From the NCBI RefSeq assembly GCF_016919445.1, contig NZ_CP070356.1:4529502-4593501 (forward strand): 64,000 nucleotides of DNA, given 5' to 3'. Shown here piece after piece: positions 8,565 through 16,757 of the stretch. A model generated the notes under the pieces. It had not been told where the DNA came from and ran no database searches. It worked only from the letters and a program-made list of their open reading frames with translations. Position numbers and translations under genes: made by a program. Source of the DNA: Pseudomonas sp. PDNC002. Lineage in GTDB: Bacteria; Pseudomonadota; Gammaproteobacteria; Pseudomonadales; Pseudomonadaceae. Numbering within the stretch: position 1 is the first letter of the stretch; every line of letters starts with the position of its first letter.

Positions 8565-8945
8565 TCACGCCAGCATGTAGAGGTTGCGCAGTGTGGTGTG
8601 CACGGTGCATTCACCGGTCCAGCCGGCCGGGAACAGCACCAGGGTGTCGGGCTCGACCTCGATCACCTCGCCCTCATCCGAGCGATAAGTGGCCCGGCCC
8701 GAAACGAAATGGCACAGCTCGTCGCGCGGGATCGACAGCCGCCAGCGACCGGGGGTGCAGACCCACAGGCCGGTCTCGGGGCTGTTGTTCGGCCCCTTGA
8801 ACAGCAGGCGACCACTGGAATGCGAGACGCCTTCCAGCGCGTCGGACTGCACGCCCCAGTCCACCAGGTCGTCGTAGTCGCGGGCGCCACGGATGTGCGG
8901 CGCGCTGGCCGCTCCATTAAAGAAGGGGCCCTTGAACTCAGCCAT
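8565..8945 (-). CDS. Small cupin (Cupin_3), copy 2
   Basis: A 126-residue cupin paralogous to the one at 8083-8427. Blocks visible: SSGRLLFKGPNNSPETGLWVCTPGRWRL, DELCHFVSGRATY, GEVIEVEPDTLVLFPAGWTGECTVH. The N-terminus has a 12-residue extension relative to copy 1. The start codon lies inside the last codons of the glycosyltransferase gene (8-base overlap), so translation is probably coupled. The pair probably arose by tandem duplication within the operon and was later separated by the inserted inverted-repeat doublet. The two proteins may form a heteromer or act on successive intermediates; this is inference. Confidence 0.8.
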   Translation of the reverse strand: MAEFKGPFFNGAASAPHIRGARDYDDLVDWGVQSDALEGVSHSSGRLLFKGPNNSPETGLWVCTPGRWRLSIPRDELCHFVSGRATYRSDEGEVIEVEPDTLVLFPAGWTGECTVHTTLRNLYMLA

Positions 8946-10242
8946 GGTTCACCGCCTTGCCGCCCATCAGTTGGTCGAGGATGCGCGCGGCATCCTCCGG
9001 GCCCTTGCGCGAGCGCATGTAGTCGCTGGTACGCGCCAGGCGCTCCTGCATCAGGTCGTCGCCAAGCAGCTGGGCGATGTTGCGTGCCAGGTCCTGCTCG
9101 CTCCAGTCGTAGCGATCCATGCGCAGGCCGTGGCCGCTTTCCTGGGCCCGCATGGCGTTGTCATGGCCGTCCCAGACGTAGGGCATGACGATGGCCGGTT
9201 TGCCGAAGAACAGGCACTCGGTGAAGCTGTTGTTGCCGCCGTGATGGATCACCCCGTCGACCTGGGCGATCACCGAGGGCTGCGGGTACCAGTTGGAAAC
9301 GATCACGTTGTCCGGCAGGTCGGTGTACTTCTCCACGTGCTCGCCGACGTTGAACAGCGCGCGGTACGGCAACTTGCCGATGGCGGTGACCAGGCGCTTG
9401 AGCAGGTCGACATCGCCCGAGCCGAGGCTGCCGAAGCTGACGTAGAGCAGCGGCTTGTCGTTGTGCGCCTTGAACTGCGGGATCTCGTAGGGCTTGTCGC
9501 TGCGCACGCAGCCCTGCAGGTAGTGGAACTGCCGCGCCGGCAGCGGATGGCGGCGCTGGAACTTCACCGGGTCCGGGTACAGCAGCAGGTTCATGTAGGG
9601 CGACTCTTCGAAGAAGGTGCCCAGCGGGTACGGCCGCTCGCCACACTCGGCGAGGAAGTCGTTGAAGTCGGCGTGGATCGGCGCGATCACTTCCTCGAAG
9701 CGTTTCTGGAAGCGCGCGTGGCCTTCCTTGTCGTCCACGCTCATGCCCGACAGGTAGGGCGGGATGTCCGGGTCATGCACCTCGTTCTCCGAGCAGGAGA
9801 TGATCCGCACCCACGGCTTGCCGTAGTGCTTGATCGCTGGGAAGAGGATCACGTTGTCCACGCAGATCAGGTCCGGCTTGATCCGGTCGAGGATCGCCGG
9901 CAGCTCCTTCTGCGCCCACTTGGAGGTGGAGACGATGGCTTCCCAGCACTCCTTCACATAGTTGTCGAGCTGGTCGATCGGCGCCTTGCGGAAGTTGGGG
10001 ATGTGGCCGTTGATGAAGTCGGTCCAGTAGCGCGCCATCTCCTCCGCCGGCATCGGCTCGGACATGTTCACGTAGTGCTCCTCGAAGCCGTACGCCGAGT
10101 ACACCCCGGTCATGCCCGGATCGGTGAGGAACACCGCCTTGTGCCCCAGCGCCTCGCAGGCCTGGGCGATGCCTACCGAATTGAGGGCCGGGCCGTAGGC
10201 GGCCTCGGGGAAGAAGGCGATGACCTTGCGTTCACTACTCAT
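8938..10242 (-). CDS. GT1-family UDP-glycosyltransferase, paralogue 1
   Basis: A 434-residue GT-B glycosyltransferase of family 1. The N-terminal acceptor domain begins IAFFPEAAYGPALNSVGIAQ. The nucleotide-sugar domain shows YVSFGSLGSGDV (267-278), NWYPQPSV (317-324), HHGGNNSFTE (333-342) and PYVWDGHDNA (354-363). In most family members the last block carries a DQ-x-x-NA signature; here it is WDGHDNA. It would transfer a sugar to a small lipophilic or amine-containing acceptor, as macrolide and plant-type UGTs do. It follows the transporter ATPase gene by 31 bases, has an AGGAG site, and overlaps cupin copy 2. A second glycosyltransferase at 15377 aligns with it without gaps through residue ~370. 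Confidence 0.85.
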   Translation of the reverse strand: MSSERKVIAFFPEAAYGPALNSVGIAQACEALGHKAVFLTDPGMTGVYSAYGFEEHYVNMSEPMPAEEMARYWTDFINGHIPNFRKAPIDQLDNYVKECWEAIVSTSKWAQKELPAILDRIKPDLICVDNVILFPAIKHYGKPWVRIISCSENEVHDPDIPPYLSGMSVDDKEGHARFQKRFEEVIAPIHADFNDFLAECGERPYPLGTFFEESPYMNLLLYPDPVKFQRRHPLPARQFHYLQGCVRSDKPYEIPQFKAHNDKPLLYVSFGSLGSGDVDLLKRLVTAIGKLPYRALFNVGEHVEKYTDLPDNVIVSNWYPQPSVIAQVDGVIHHGGNNSFTECLFFGKPAIVMPYVWDGHDNAMRAQESGHGLRMDRYDWSEQDLARNIAQLLGDDLMQERLARTSDYMRSRKGPEDAARILDQLMGGKAVNHG

Positions 10243-10273
10243 GGTGCTCTCCTGTAGGTCTTGTTCTAGGCAA

Positions 10274-11353
10274 TCAGTGAGTCAGCACGCGGCCGTGCCG
10301 CGCATCCCAGCCAAGGCGCACCGGCATGCCGGCGGCGAGGCGCAAGAAGTCGTAGTCCGAGGACGGCACGCGGACGATCAGCGGCTTGCTCGACAGCGCC
10401 GTGTTCACGTGCAGGTTGGTGTCCAGGCCGTGGTAGGCGACTTCCGCCACCTGGCCCTGAATCTGGTTGTCGGTGGCCGGCGTGGCGTCGGTGAGTACGC
10501 GCAGGCGCTCCGGGCGCAACGCAAGCGTCACGCTCTCGGGGCTTGATTCGGCGGTGGTCTCGATGTTCAGCACCTGATCGCCGGCCTGCAGGCGGTTGGT
10601 GCCCACGCGGCGGCCCTCGATCAGGTTGCTGACGCCGATGAAGTCAGCGACGAAGCGGCTGCCCGGGTTCTCGTACAGCTCGCTGGGGCTGCCGCACTGG
10701 CAGACCTTGCCGTCACGCAGCACGGCCATGCGGTCGGACATGACCAAGGCTTCTTCCTGGTCGTGGGTGACCATGATGAAAGTGATGCCGCTCTCGTGCT
10801 GCAGGCGCTTGAGTTCCAGCTGCATCTTCTCGCGCAGCTTCTTGTCCAGCGCGCCGAGCGGTTCATCCAGCAGCAGCACGCGCGGGCGCTTGACCAGTGC
10901 GCGGGCCAGGGCGACACGCTGGCGCTGGCCGCCGGAAAGCTGGTCCGGGCGGCGGTTGGCGAGCGGGCCGAGCTGCGCGGTTTCCAGCACCGCATCGACG
11001 CGCTGGCGGATTTCACTGGCCGGCAGCTTTTCCATCTCCAGGCCGTAGGCGATGTTGCCGCGCACGGTCATGTTGGGGAACAGCGCGTAGGACTGGAACA
11101 TCAGGTTCAGCGGGCGCTTGTTCGGCGGCAACGGCGAGATGTCCTGGCCGTTGAGGTAGATGGCGCCGGAGCTGGGCGTCTCGAAGCCGGCGATCATCCG
11201 CATCAGCGTGGTCTTGCCGCAGCCGGACGGGCCGAGCAGCGCGAAGAACTCGTTCTCGCGGATCGCCAGGGACACCTGGTCCACCGCCGTCAGGCCCTCG
11301 CCATAGGATTTGCTGACCTGGTCCAGCACCAGCAGGTCGGAAGACTTAGTCAT
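10274..11353 (-). CDS. Polyamine-type ABC importer ATPase (PotA-like)
   Basis: A 359-residue ATPase of the spermidine/putrescine/iron group: Walker A GPSGCGKTT, signature LSGGQRQRVALARAL, Walker B VLLLDEPLGALD, switch His in MVTHDQEEAL, and a C-terminal TOBE-type domain from about residue 240. It energises the permeases encoded immediately upstream (its ATG overlaps the upstream permease stop by 8 bases). The PotD-like binding protein indicates a small cationic or amine-containing substrate, but specificity is not readable. Followed after 31 bases by the glycosyltransferase gene. Confidence 0.92.
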   Translation of the reverse strand: MTKSSDLLVLDQVSKSYGEGLTAVDQVSLAIRENEFFALLGPSGCGKTTLMRMIAGFETPSSGAIYLNGQDISPLPPNKRPLNLMFQSYALFPNMTVRGNIAYGLEMEKLPASEIRQRVDAVLETAQLGPLANRRPDQLSGGQRQRVALARALVKRPRVLLLDEPLGALDKKLREKMQLELKRLQHESGITFIMVTHDQEEALVMSDRMAVLRDGKVCQCGSPSELYENPGSRFVADFIGVSNLIEGRRVGTNRLQAGDQVLNIETTAESSPESVTLALRPERLRVLTDATPATDNQIQGQVAEVAYHGLDTNLHVNTALSSKPLIVRVPSSDYDFLRLAAGMPVRLGWDARHGRVLTH

Positions 11354-12161
11354 GGGCTTTGGGCACCTTGTTCAGACGTTGGGAGGCGAACAGCGCGGTG
11401 AAGCTGACCAGCATCACCAGGGTGGCGAGGGCGTTGATTTCCGGGGTCACGCCGAAGCGGATCATCGAGTAGATCTGCATCGGCAGCGTGGTGGAGGCGC
11501 TGCCGGAGCCGGAGTTGAAGAAGGCGATGATGAATTCGTCCACCGACAGGGTGAACGCCAGCAGCCCGCCGGCCAGTACGCCGGGGAAGATCGCCGGCAG
11601 CAGCACCCGGCGCGCGGTGGTGAACCAGCCGGCGCCCAGGTCGATGGAGGCTTCGAGGATCGAATAGTCGAAGTGCTTGAGGCGCGTGCGCACCACCGCG
11701 CAGACGAAGGCGATGTTGAACACCACGTGGCTGAGGATGATCGAGTGCAGCCCCAGGCTCATCTTCAGCAGGTTGAAGAAACTCAGCAGCGCAATGGCCA
11801 GGACGATGTCGGGGATGATCATCGGTGCCATCAGCAGGGTGTCGGCGATGTTGCTGCCCTTCTTGCCGCTGCTGCGCGCGCGCATCTCCACGCCCAGCGC
11901 GAGCAAGGTGCCGAGCACGCAGGCGATGAAGGTGGAGGTCAGCGCGACGATCAGCGTGTTCAGCGCCGCGTGCTGGATCGACGCGTTGGCCAGCAGCTTG
12001 GCGTACCACTTCAGCGATGCGCCGCCCCAGGCGGTGGGCAGGCCGCTGGCGTTGAACGACAGCAGGATCAGCACCAGGATCGGCACATAGAGGAAGGCGT
12101 ACACCAGCCACAGGTGCGCGCCGAGGGCGATGCCGGAGCCGTTACGCATGGAGCTACGCAT
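11346..12161 (-). CDS. Polyamine-type ABC importer permease (PotC-like)
   Basis: A 271-residue inner-membrane permease with about six transmembrane segments. The first hydrophobic segment is LWLVYAFLYVPILVLILLSF, and the EAA loop (SIDLGAGWFTTARRVLLPAIFPG) that contacts the ATPase lies near residues 175-200. It pairs with the PotB-like permease, whose stop codon it overlaps by 8 bases; its own end overlaps the ATPase start by 8 bases. Such tight overlaps are typical of stoichiometric ABC operons. Confidence 0.9.
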   Translation of the reverse strand: MRSSMRNGSGIALGAHLWLVYAFLYVPILVLILLSFNASGLPTAWGGASLKWYAKLLANASIQHAALNTLIVALTSTFIACVLGTLLALGVEMRARSSGKKGSNIADTLLMAPMIIPDIVLAIALLSFFNLLKMSLGLHSIILSHVVFNIAFVCAVVRTRLKHFDYSILEASIDLGAGWFTTARRVLLPAIFPGVLAGGLLAFTLSVDEFIIAFFNSGSGSASTTLPMQIYSMIRFGVTPEINALATLVMLVSFTALFASQRLNKVPKAHD

Positions 12162-13026
12162 GGCGTTCGCCCTCCGCGCCCTGGGCCCGGCGCGAGACCA
12201 TGGCCTGGATGAACAGGAGCAGCAGCATGATGCCGATCAGGAAGAAGCTCAGCGCCGCGCCAAACGGCCAGTCCCGCGCGGTGAGGAACTGCGCGTAGAT
12301 CAGGTTGCCGACCATCTGCACCTGCTTGCCGCCCAGCAGGTCGGCGGTGATGAAGTTGCCGATGGACAGCACGAAGACGAACACCGCGCCGGCCGCCACG
12401 CCGGGCACCGAGAGCGGCAGGATCACTCGGCGAAAAGTGGTCCAGCCGGATGCGCCGAGGTCGCGCGAAGCCTCCCAGAGTTCGTTGTCGATGCGCGACA
12501 GCGAGCTGTAGATGGCGAGGATGACGAAGGGGATGTAGTTGTAGACCAGCCCGAGCACCACGGTGGCGTCGGTGTACAACAGATTGATCGGCTCGCCGCT
12601 GTAGCCCAGCAGGTTGAACAGGCGATTGAGCAGGCCTTCGCGGTTGAGCAGCACGATCCAGGCGTAGGTGCGGATCAGGTAGTTGCTCCAGAACGGCAGC
12701 ATCACCAGGAACAGGTACACCGCCTGCCGGCGCGGCGTAGTGCGGGTGATGGCGTAGGCCGCCGGGTAACCGATGATCACCGCGAAGAGCATGGCCAGGC
12801 CGGCGATCTTCGCCGAGCGCAGGAGGATGTCTAGGTACAGCGGGTCCACCGCGCGGCGGTAGTTTTCCCAGGTGAACACGTAGTCGATGCCGCCATAGGC
12901 ACCGCGCTCGAGGAAGCTATAGACCAGCACCAGCAGGCACGGCAGCAGCAGGAACAGGGCCAGCCAGCCCAGACCGGGCGCGAGCAGCCAGGCCGACAAT
13001 TTGCGGTCGGCGGATAAAGCGGTCAT
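12154..13026 (-). CDS. Polyamine-type ABC importer permease (PotB-like)
   Basis: A 290-residue inner-membrane permease. It begins MTALSADRKLSAW, then a first membrane helix, a periplasmic loop (FLERGAYGGIDYVFTWENY), further helices, and the EAA loop EASRDLGASGWTTFRRVILP near residues 190-210. The ATG at 13026 is preferred over the GTG seven codons upstream because GGGGGAA lies at suitable spacing. Partner of the PotC-like permease with an 8-base overlap. The 91-base gap to the binding-protein gene contains two hairpins. Confidence 0.88.
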   Translation of the reverse strand: MTALSADRKLSAWLLAPGLGWLALFLLLPCLLVLVYSFLERGAYGGIDYVFTWENYRRAVDPLYLDILLRSAKIAGLAMLFAVIIGYPAAYAITRTTPRRQAVYLFLVMLPFWSNYLIRTYAWIVLLNREGLLNRLFNLLGYSGEPINLLYTDATVVLGLVYNYIPFVILAIYSSLSRIDNELWEASRDLGASGWTTFRRVILPLSVPGVAAGAVFVFVLSIGNFITADLLGGKQVQMVGNLIYAQFLTARDWPFGAALSFFLIGIMLLLLFIQAMVSRRAQGAEGERHA

Positions 13027-13040
13027 GCGTAGTTCCCCCA

Positions 13041-13108
13041 ACCCCACGCCAGGTGGGGTGCTTCAGGGTTATTCCGGAGAGCGTTGCGGGGCGCCAGAGC
13101 GACGCCCC
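13041..13108 (-). other. Two intercistronic hairpins downstream of the binding-protein gene
   Basis: Two short GC hairpins: ACCCCAC-GCCAG-GTGGGGT at 13041-13059 and GGGGCG...CGCCCC at 13088-13108. They sit between the periplasmic binding protein gene and the first permease gene. No U-run follows on the transcribed strand, so they are not standard terminators. In ABC importers such hairpins often protect the upstream segment and raise the binding-protein level relative to the permeases; that role is inference. Confidence 0.5.
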
Positions 13109-13117
13109 TCCGCAGCC

Positions 13118-14167
13118 TTACTGCGCAGCCATGATCTCGGTCACGGCGCGGGTATAGGCCTTCTGGGTGGAACCACCGACGTCACGCAATTGCTGTTGCT
13201 TGACCAACTCTGCCGGCGTGGTGGTGAGGTTGGGGTACTTGGCCAGCAGGTCCGGCTTGAGGGTCGCCATCGCCGCCTGGTTGGGCACCTTGTAGAGGAT
13301 GTTCTCCGCGACCCAGGCGTGGTTCGCCGGCTCCAGCATGTAGTTGATGAAGCGATAGGCGGCGTCGGGGTTCTTCGAGCTTTTCAGCACGACCATGGTG
13401 TCCACCCAGAGGTCGGAACCCTCCTTGGGCACCACGAACTTGATCGACTCGTTGGCCTGGGTGCCGTAGTTGCACCAGCCATCCCAGGCGTGGGCCATCA
13501 GCGCCTCGCCCGAAGCCAGCTTGGAGTAGAAGGTGGTGTCGTCGAAGGACAGCAGGCGCTTCTTGGTGGCAATCAGCTGGTCGCGCACCGCGTTGATCTG
13601 GTCCGGGTTGCCGTCGTTGACCGACCAGCCGTTGGCCAGGAAGCCGGCGCCGAGCAGCCAGCGGTCGGTGGCGAGCATGGTGGTCTTGCCCTTGAGAGCG
13701 TCGGAGGGCTTGAGCAGGTCGCTCCAGCTGGACGGTGCGGGACTGACCTTGTCCGAGCGGTAGCAGATGCCGGTGGTGCCCCAGGTGTAAGGCACGGAGA
13801 AGTGGTTGCCCGGGTCGTACTCGAGCTTCTGCGCTTCGGGGTAGAGATTCTTGAGGTTCGGCACCTTGGCCGGATCGATGTCGGCGAGCAGGCCCTGCTT
13901 ATGCAGGATCTCGGCGAAGGGGGAAGAGACGAACACCACGTCGTAGCCCTCGCCGCCGGAGGCCATGAGCTTACCCATGATCTCTTCGTTGGTGGCGTGG
14001 AGGGATTTGTCGGCTTCCAGGCCAGTGGCCTTCTGGAACTTCTCCAGGTTGTCCGGGGCCATGTAGCCGTCCCAGATGGAGATCACCAGATCCTTGGCAC
14101 TGGCCGTGGTGGCGGACAGCGTGAGCGCGAGGGTCGCCCCTGCGTAGAGCATGGTCTTCAGCTTCAT
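13118..14167 (-). CDS. Periplasmic polyamine-type substrate-binding protein (PotD-like)
   Basis: A 349-residue extracytoplasmic solute-binding protein. The start at 14167 gives a clean Sec signal peptide (MKLKTMLYAG..., cleavage after ATTASA), and the mature protein begins KDLVISIWDGYMAP, the PotD-type first strand. Further blocks: YDVVFVSSPFAEIL, FSVPYTWGTTGICY and LMAHAWDGWCNYG, lining the usual amine site with Trp/Asp/Tyr. First gene of the nine-gene leftward operon ending at 5527. An upstream -35/-10 pair (14245-14273) and the divergent GntR/FCD gene suggest local regulation. The ligand is unknown; the downstream glycosyltransferase and kinase argue against simple putrescine or spermidine. 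Confidence 0.88.
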   Translation of the reverse strand: MKLKTMLYAGATLALTLSATTASAKDLVISIWDGYMAPDNLEKFQKATGLEADKSLHATNEEIMGKLMASGGEGYDVVFVSSPFAEILHKQGLLADIDPAKVPNLKNLYPEAQKLEYDPGNHFSVPYTWGTTGICYRSDKVSPAPSSWSDLLKPSDALKGKTTMLATDRWLLGAGFLANGWSVNDGNPDQINAVRDQLIATKKRLLSFDDTTFYSKLASGEALMAHAWDGWCNYGTQANESIKFVVPKEGSDLWVDTMVVLKSSKNPDAAYRFINYMLEPANHAWVAENILYKVPNQAAMATLKPDLLAKYPNLTTTPAELVKQQQLRDVGGSTQKAYTRAVTEIMAAQ

Positions 14168-14244
14168 CTTGCGCACCTGACGATGGTTGTTTTTGTGTGT
14201 CAACGGCAGCGGAACGAAAAGCGTACTACATGTCTTTTTTTCAA

Positions 14245-14273
14245 AATAAAAACCGAACCACTGGCGAAGTCAA
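14245..14273 (-). promoter_or_regulatory. Candidate sigma-70 promoter for the importer-glycosyltransferase operon
   Basis: On the minus strand TTGACT (14268-14273) and TTTATT (14245-14250) are separated by 17 bases, about 80 bases before the binding-protein ATG. The -10 region lies in an A/T-rich symmetrical tract (TTTTTTTCAAAATAAAAA, 14234-14252). A similar tract occurs at 15309-15327 upstream of the second glycosyltransferase, so this could also be an operator for the adjacent GntR/FCD regulator. Read by eye; not tested. Confidence 0.4.
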
Positions 14274-14357
14274 CCATTTCTTGCATTCTTGTTGGACCAC
14301 CCACGCTGTGGCATAAGGGGCTCGCCCCGTGCCACGGGCCCGCTGGAGAGCATCGGC

Positions 14358-15290
14358 TTGAGCAACGTCACTGAGAAAAAACCGCGCACCAACCACCTGG
14401 AACTCGCCCGGCGTGTCATCGAGCACGCCCAGGACAGCGGGCTGGGCGAAGGCGACGCGCTCTCGGAACAACAGCTGGCGCGCACCTTCGGCGTGTCCCG
14501 CACACTGATCCGCGCGGGACTGGACCTGCTGCTGGAACAGCAACTGGTGGCCCACGAACCGGGCAAGGGCTATCGCCTCACCGCCGACCCTTCCGCCCAG
14601 GTGCTCGGTCCCGCCCTGCCCCAGGCCGAGGAAGAAGCGCTGGCCGCCTCGGTGCTACGTGACCGCATGGCCGGACGACTGGGCAACAGCCTCAGCGCCA
14701 GTGAGCTGATGCGCCGCTATGACATCAACCGGGTCGCCGCGCAGAAGGTGCTGGCGCAGCTCAGCGAGGACCAGGTACTGGAGCGAGGCGCCGGGCAGAG
14801 CTGGTCGTTCCGCCCGCTGCTGAACAACCTCGCGGCGCTGGAAGACAGCCTGCGCTACCGCCTGATCCTCGAGCCCGAAGCCCTGCTAGCTCCTGGCTTC
14901 GACCCGGACCTGGCGCGCCTCGCCCTGCTGCGCGGGGCCATGGAAGAACTGCTCGGCGCGCCCATAGAACGCTTCGACGTAGCGCAGTTCCGCGAACTGG
15001 ATATCGGCTTCCACGAACTGATCGCCCAGGGCTGCGGCAACCGCTTCATCGGTGACTCGCTCCTGCAGCACCAGCGCCTGCGCCGCCTGCCCAACCTGCT
15101 GCCGATGGTCAGCGTGCACCGCCTGCAGGAAGCCCTGCGCGAGCACCTGCGGATCATCGAGCAGATCGAGCGCGGCCAGCTCGAAATCGCCGCCGACCTG
15201 ATGCGCCTGCACCTGCGACTCTCCTTCGCGCAGCGCCCGCAGACCGCCAACCGCGGGATTCCGCAGTCATTCGCCGGGGCGCGCCGCTAA
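14358..15290 (+). CDS. GntR-family (FCD-like) transcriptional regulator
   Basis: A 310-residue regulator. The N-terminal winged helix contains LARRVIEHAQDSGLGEGDALSEQQLARTFGVSRTLIRAGLDLL, followed by GKGYRLTA (wing). A second helix-turn-helix-like stretch (SASELMRRYDINRVAAQKVLAQLSEDQVLER) follows, then a C-terminal helical FCD-type ligand-binding domain with ELDIGFHELIAQGCGNRF and a final EHLRIIEQIERGQLEIAADLMRLHL. No ATG is available; TTG at 14358 is preferred (GGAGAG seven bases upstream), with TTG at 14289 as the alternative. Divergent from the importer operon and followed after ~86 bases by the second glycosyltransferase, so probably the local regulator of both. The duplicated HTH-like segment is uncommon. 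Confidence 0.82.
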   Translation: MSNVTEKKPRTNHLELARRVIEHAQDSGLGEGDALSEQQLARTFGVSRTLIRAGLDLLLEQQLVAHEPGKGYRLTADPSAQVLGPALPQAEEEALAASVLRDRMAGRLGNSLSASELMRRYDINRVAAQKVLAQLSEDQVLERGAGQSWSFRPLLNNLAALEDSLRYRLILEPEALLAPGFDPDLARLALLRGAMEELLGAPIERFDVAQFRELDIGFHELIAQGCGNRFIGDSLLQHQRLRRLPNLLPMVSVHRLQEALREHLRIIEQIERGQLEIAADLMRLHLRLSFAQRPQTANRGIPQSFAGARR

Positions 15291-15305
15291 GTATTTTTCA
15301 CTCAC

Positions 15306-15328
15306 GGTGTTTTTTTTAACGAAAAAAT
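15306..15328. promoter_or_regulatory. T/A tract shared with the importer promoter (possible operator)
   Basis: GGTG followed by eight T, AACG and six A lies in the short gap before the second glycosyltransferase gene. Its layout resembles the T-tract/A-tract at 14230-14252 in the divergent importer promoter. Shared placement upstream of the two glycosyltransferase transcription units makes a common operator plausible, but the match is low in complexity. Confidence 0.3.
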
Positions 15329-15376
15329 GCAGTATCAGTTTTATGCAGTGCCCGTGAGCAACACCCGGATGTGCCC

Positions 15377-16663
15377 ATGACGCAAAGAACAAGAACCATC
15401 GCTTTCTTCCCCGAAGCCAGCTTCGGCGCCGCGCTGAACTGCATCGGCATCGCCCAGGCCCTGCGCGAACTCGGCGCGCGCCCGGTGTTCATCTGCCATG
15501 CGCACTTCCAGGGCATCTTCGCCGAGTACGGTTTCGCCGAGTACCCGCTGCAACTGGATTCTCCGCTGTCCGCGGCCGATCACCAGCACTACTGGGAACG
15601 TTTCATCGAGCGCAACGTGCCGTACTTCGACCAGCCGCCCCTGGCGCAGATCGACAGCTACGTGGCGCCGGCCTGGGAAGCCATCATCGACACCGCCATC
15701 GAGTCGGAAAAGCCGCTGCAGCAGTTGCTCGCCCGGCTCAAGCCCGACGCCATCGTGCTGGACAACGTGGTCAGCTTCCCGGCCATCGCCGCCGCCGGCT
15801 GTCCCTGGGTGCGCATGGTGTCCTGCGCTGAAACCGAATTGCCCGACGCCGCCGTGCCGCCCTATCTGTCCGGCGCCAGCAGCGACGATCCGCAAGCCTG
15901 CGCGATCTACCGCGAGCACTACCTGAAAGCCACCCAGCCGGCGCACGAGCGCTTCGCCCGCTTCCTCAGCGAGTGTGGCCACCCCGCCCTGCCCGCCGGC
16001 CAGTTCCTCGAAGACTCGCCCTGGCTCAACCTGCTGCTGTCGCCCAAGCCGGTGCGCTACGAGCGCCAGAAGCCGCTGCCAGCGGAGCGCTATCTGTACC
16101 TCGACGGCTGCGTGCGCAGCGAGGCACCGTACATTCCGCCGCAGTTCCCCCGGCACGACGACGCCCCGCTGATCTACGTGAGTTTCGGTAGCCTTGGCGC
16201 GGCAGACGTGGCGATGATGCAGAAGCTGATCGACGCCGTGGCGCAACTGCCCTACCGCTTCCTGATCAACGTCGGCGCCTACCGTGAGCACTACGACACG
16301 GTGCCGGACAACGTCTACCTCGACAGCTGGTACCCACAACCGGCAGTGCTGCGCGAGTGCCAGTTGTTCATCCACCATGGCGGCAACAACAGCTTCTGCG
16401 AAGCGCTGTATTTTGGCCTGCCCTCGGTGATCATTCCCTACTGCTGGGACGGCCACGACAACGCCCGGCGCGCCGAGGAAGTCGGCGTGGCACGCTACCT
16501 GCCTCGCTTCGAGAGCCCGCTGGCGGCGCTGCCCGAAGCTCTCGCCGAACTGCTCGCCGACCAGACCATGGAGCAACGCCTGGCCGCCGTACGCGAACAG
16601 ATGCAGGCCTCGCGCGGCACCGAAACGGCGGCACGGGCGATCCTCGACATCTGCGCCGACTGA
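15377..16663 (+). CDS. GT1-family UDP-glycosyltransferase, paralogue 2
   Basis: A 428-residue GT-B glycosyltransferase colinear with the one at 8938-10242. Matching blocks are FFPEASFGAALNCIGIAQAL, KPDAIVLDNVVSFPAI, PPYLSGASSDD, YVSFGSLGAADV, SWYPQP, HHGGNNSFCEAL and PYCWDGHDNA, each at the same residue number. It shares the unusual WDGHDNA block. The ATG at 15377 aligns with the paralogue; a GTG two codons earlier is possible. Transcribed rightward after the GntR/FCD regulator, away from the importer operon. The duplication with conserved motifs suggests two related acceptors or successive glycosylations; substrate unknown. Confidence 0.85.
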   Translation: MTQRTRTIAFFPEASFGAALNCIGIAQALRELGARPVFICHAHFQGIFAEYGFAEYPLQLDSPLSAADHQHYWERFIERNVPYFDQPPLAQIDSYVAPAWEAIIDTAIESEKPLQQLLARLKPDAIVLDNVVSFPAIAAAGCPWVRMVSCAETELPDAAVPPYLSGASSDDPQACAIYREHYLKATQPAHERFARFLSECGHPALPAGQFLEDSPWLNLLLSPKPVRYERQKPLPAERYLYLDGCVRSEAPYIPPQFPRHDDAPLIYVSFGSLGAADVAMMQKLIDAVAQLPYRFLINVGAYREHYDTVPDNVYLDSWYPQPAVLRECQLFIHHGGNNSFCEALYFGLPSVIIPYCWDGHDNARRAEEVGVARYLPRFESPLAALPEALAELLADQTMEQRLAAVREQMQASRGTETAARAILDICAD

Positions 16664-16757
16664 GCCAGCCATTGGCACCTTCGAAGCACCTGCGAATGGC
16701 ACTCTGCTGCACGCCAATCCATGCGTAAGCTGGACTCCAACCACGCCGGAGTCCTGC

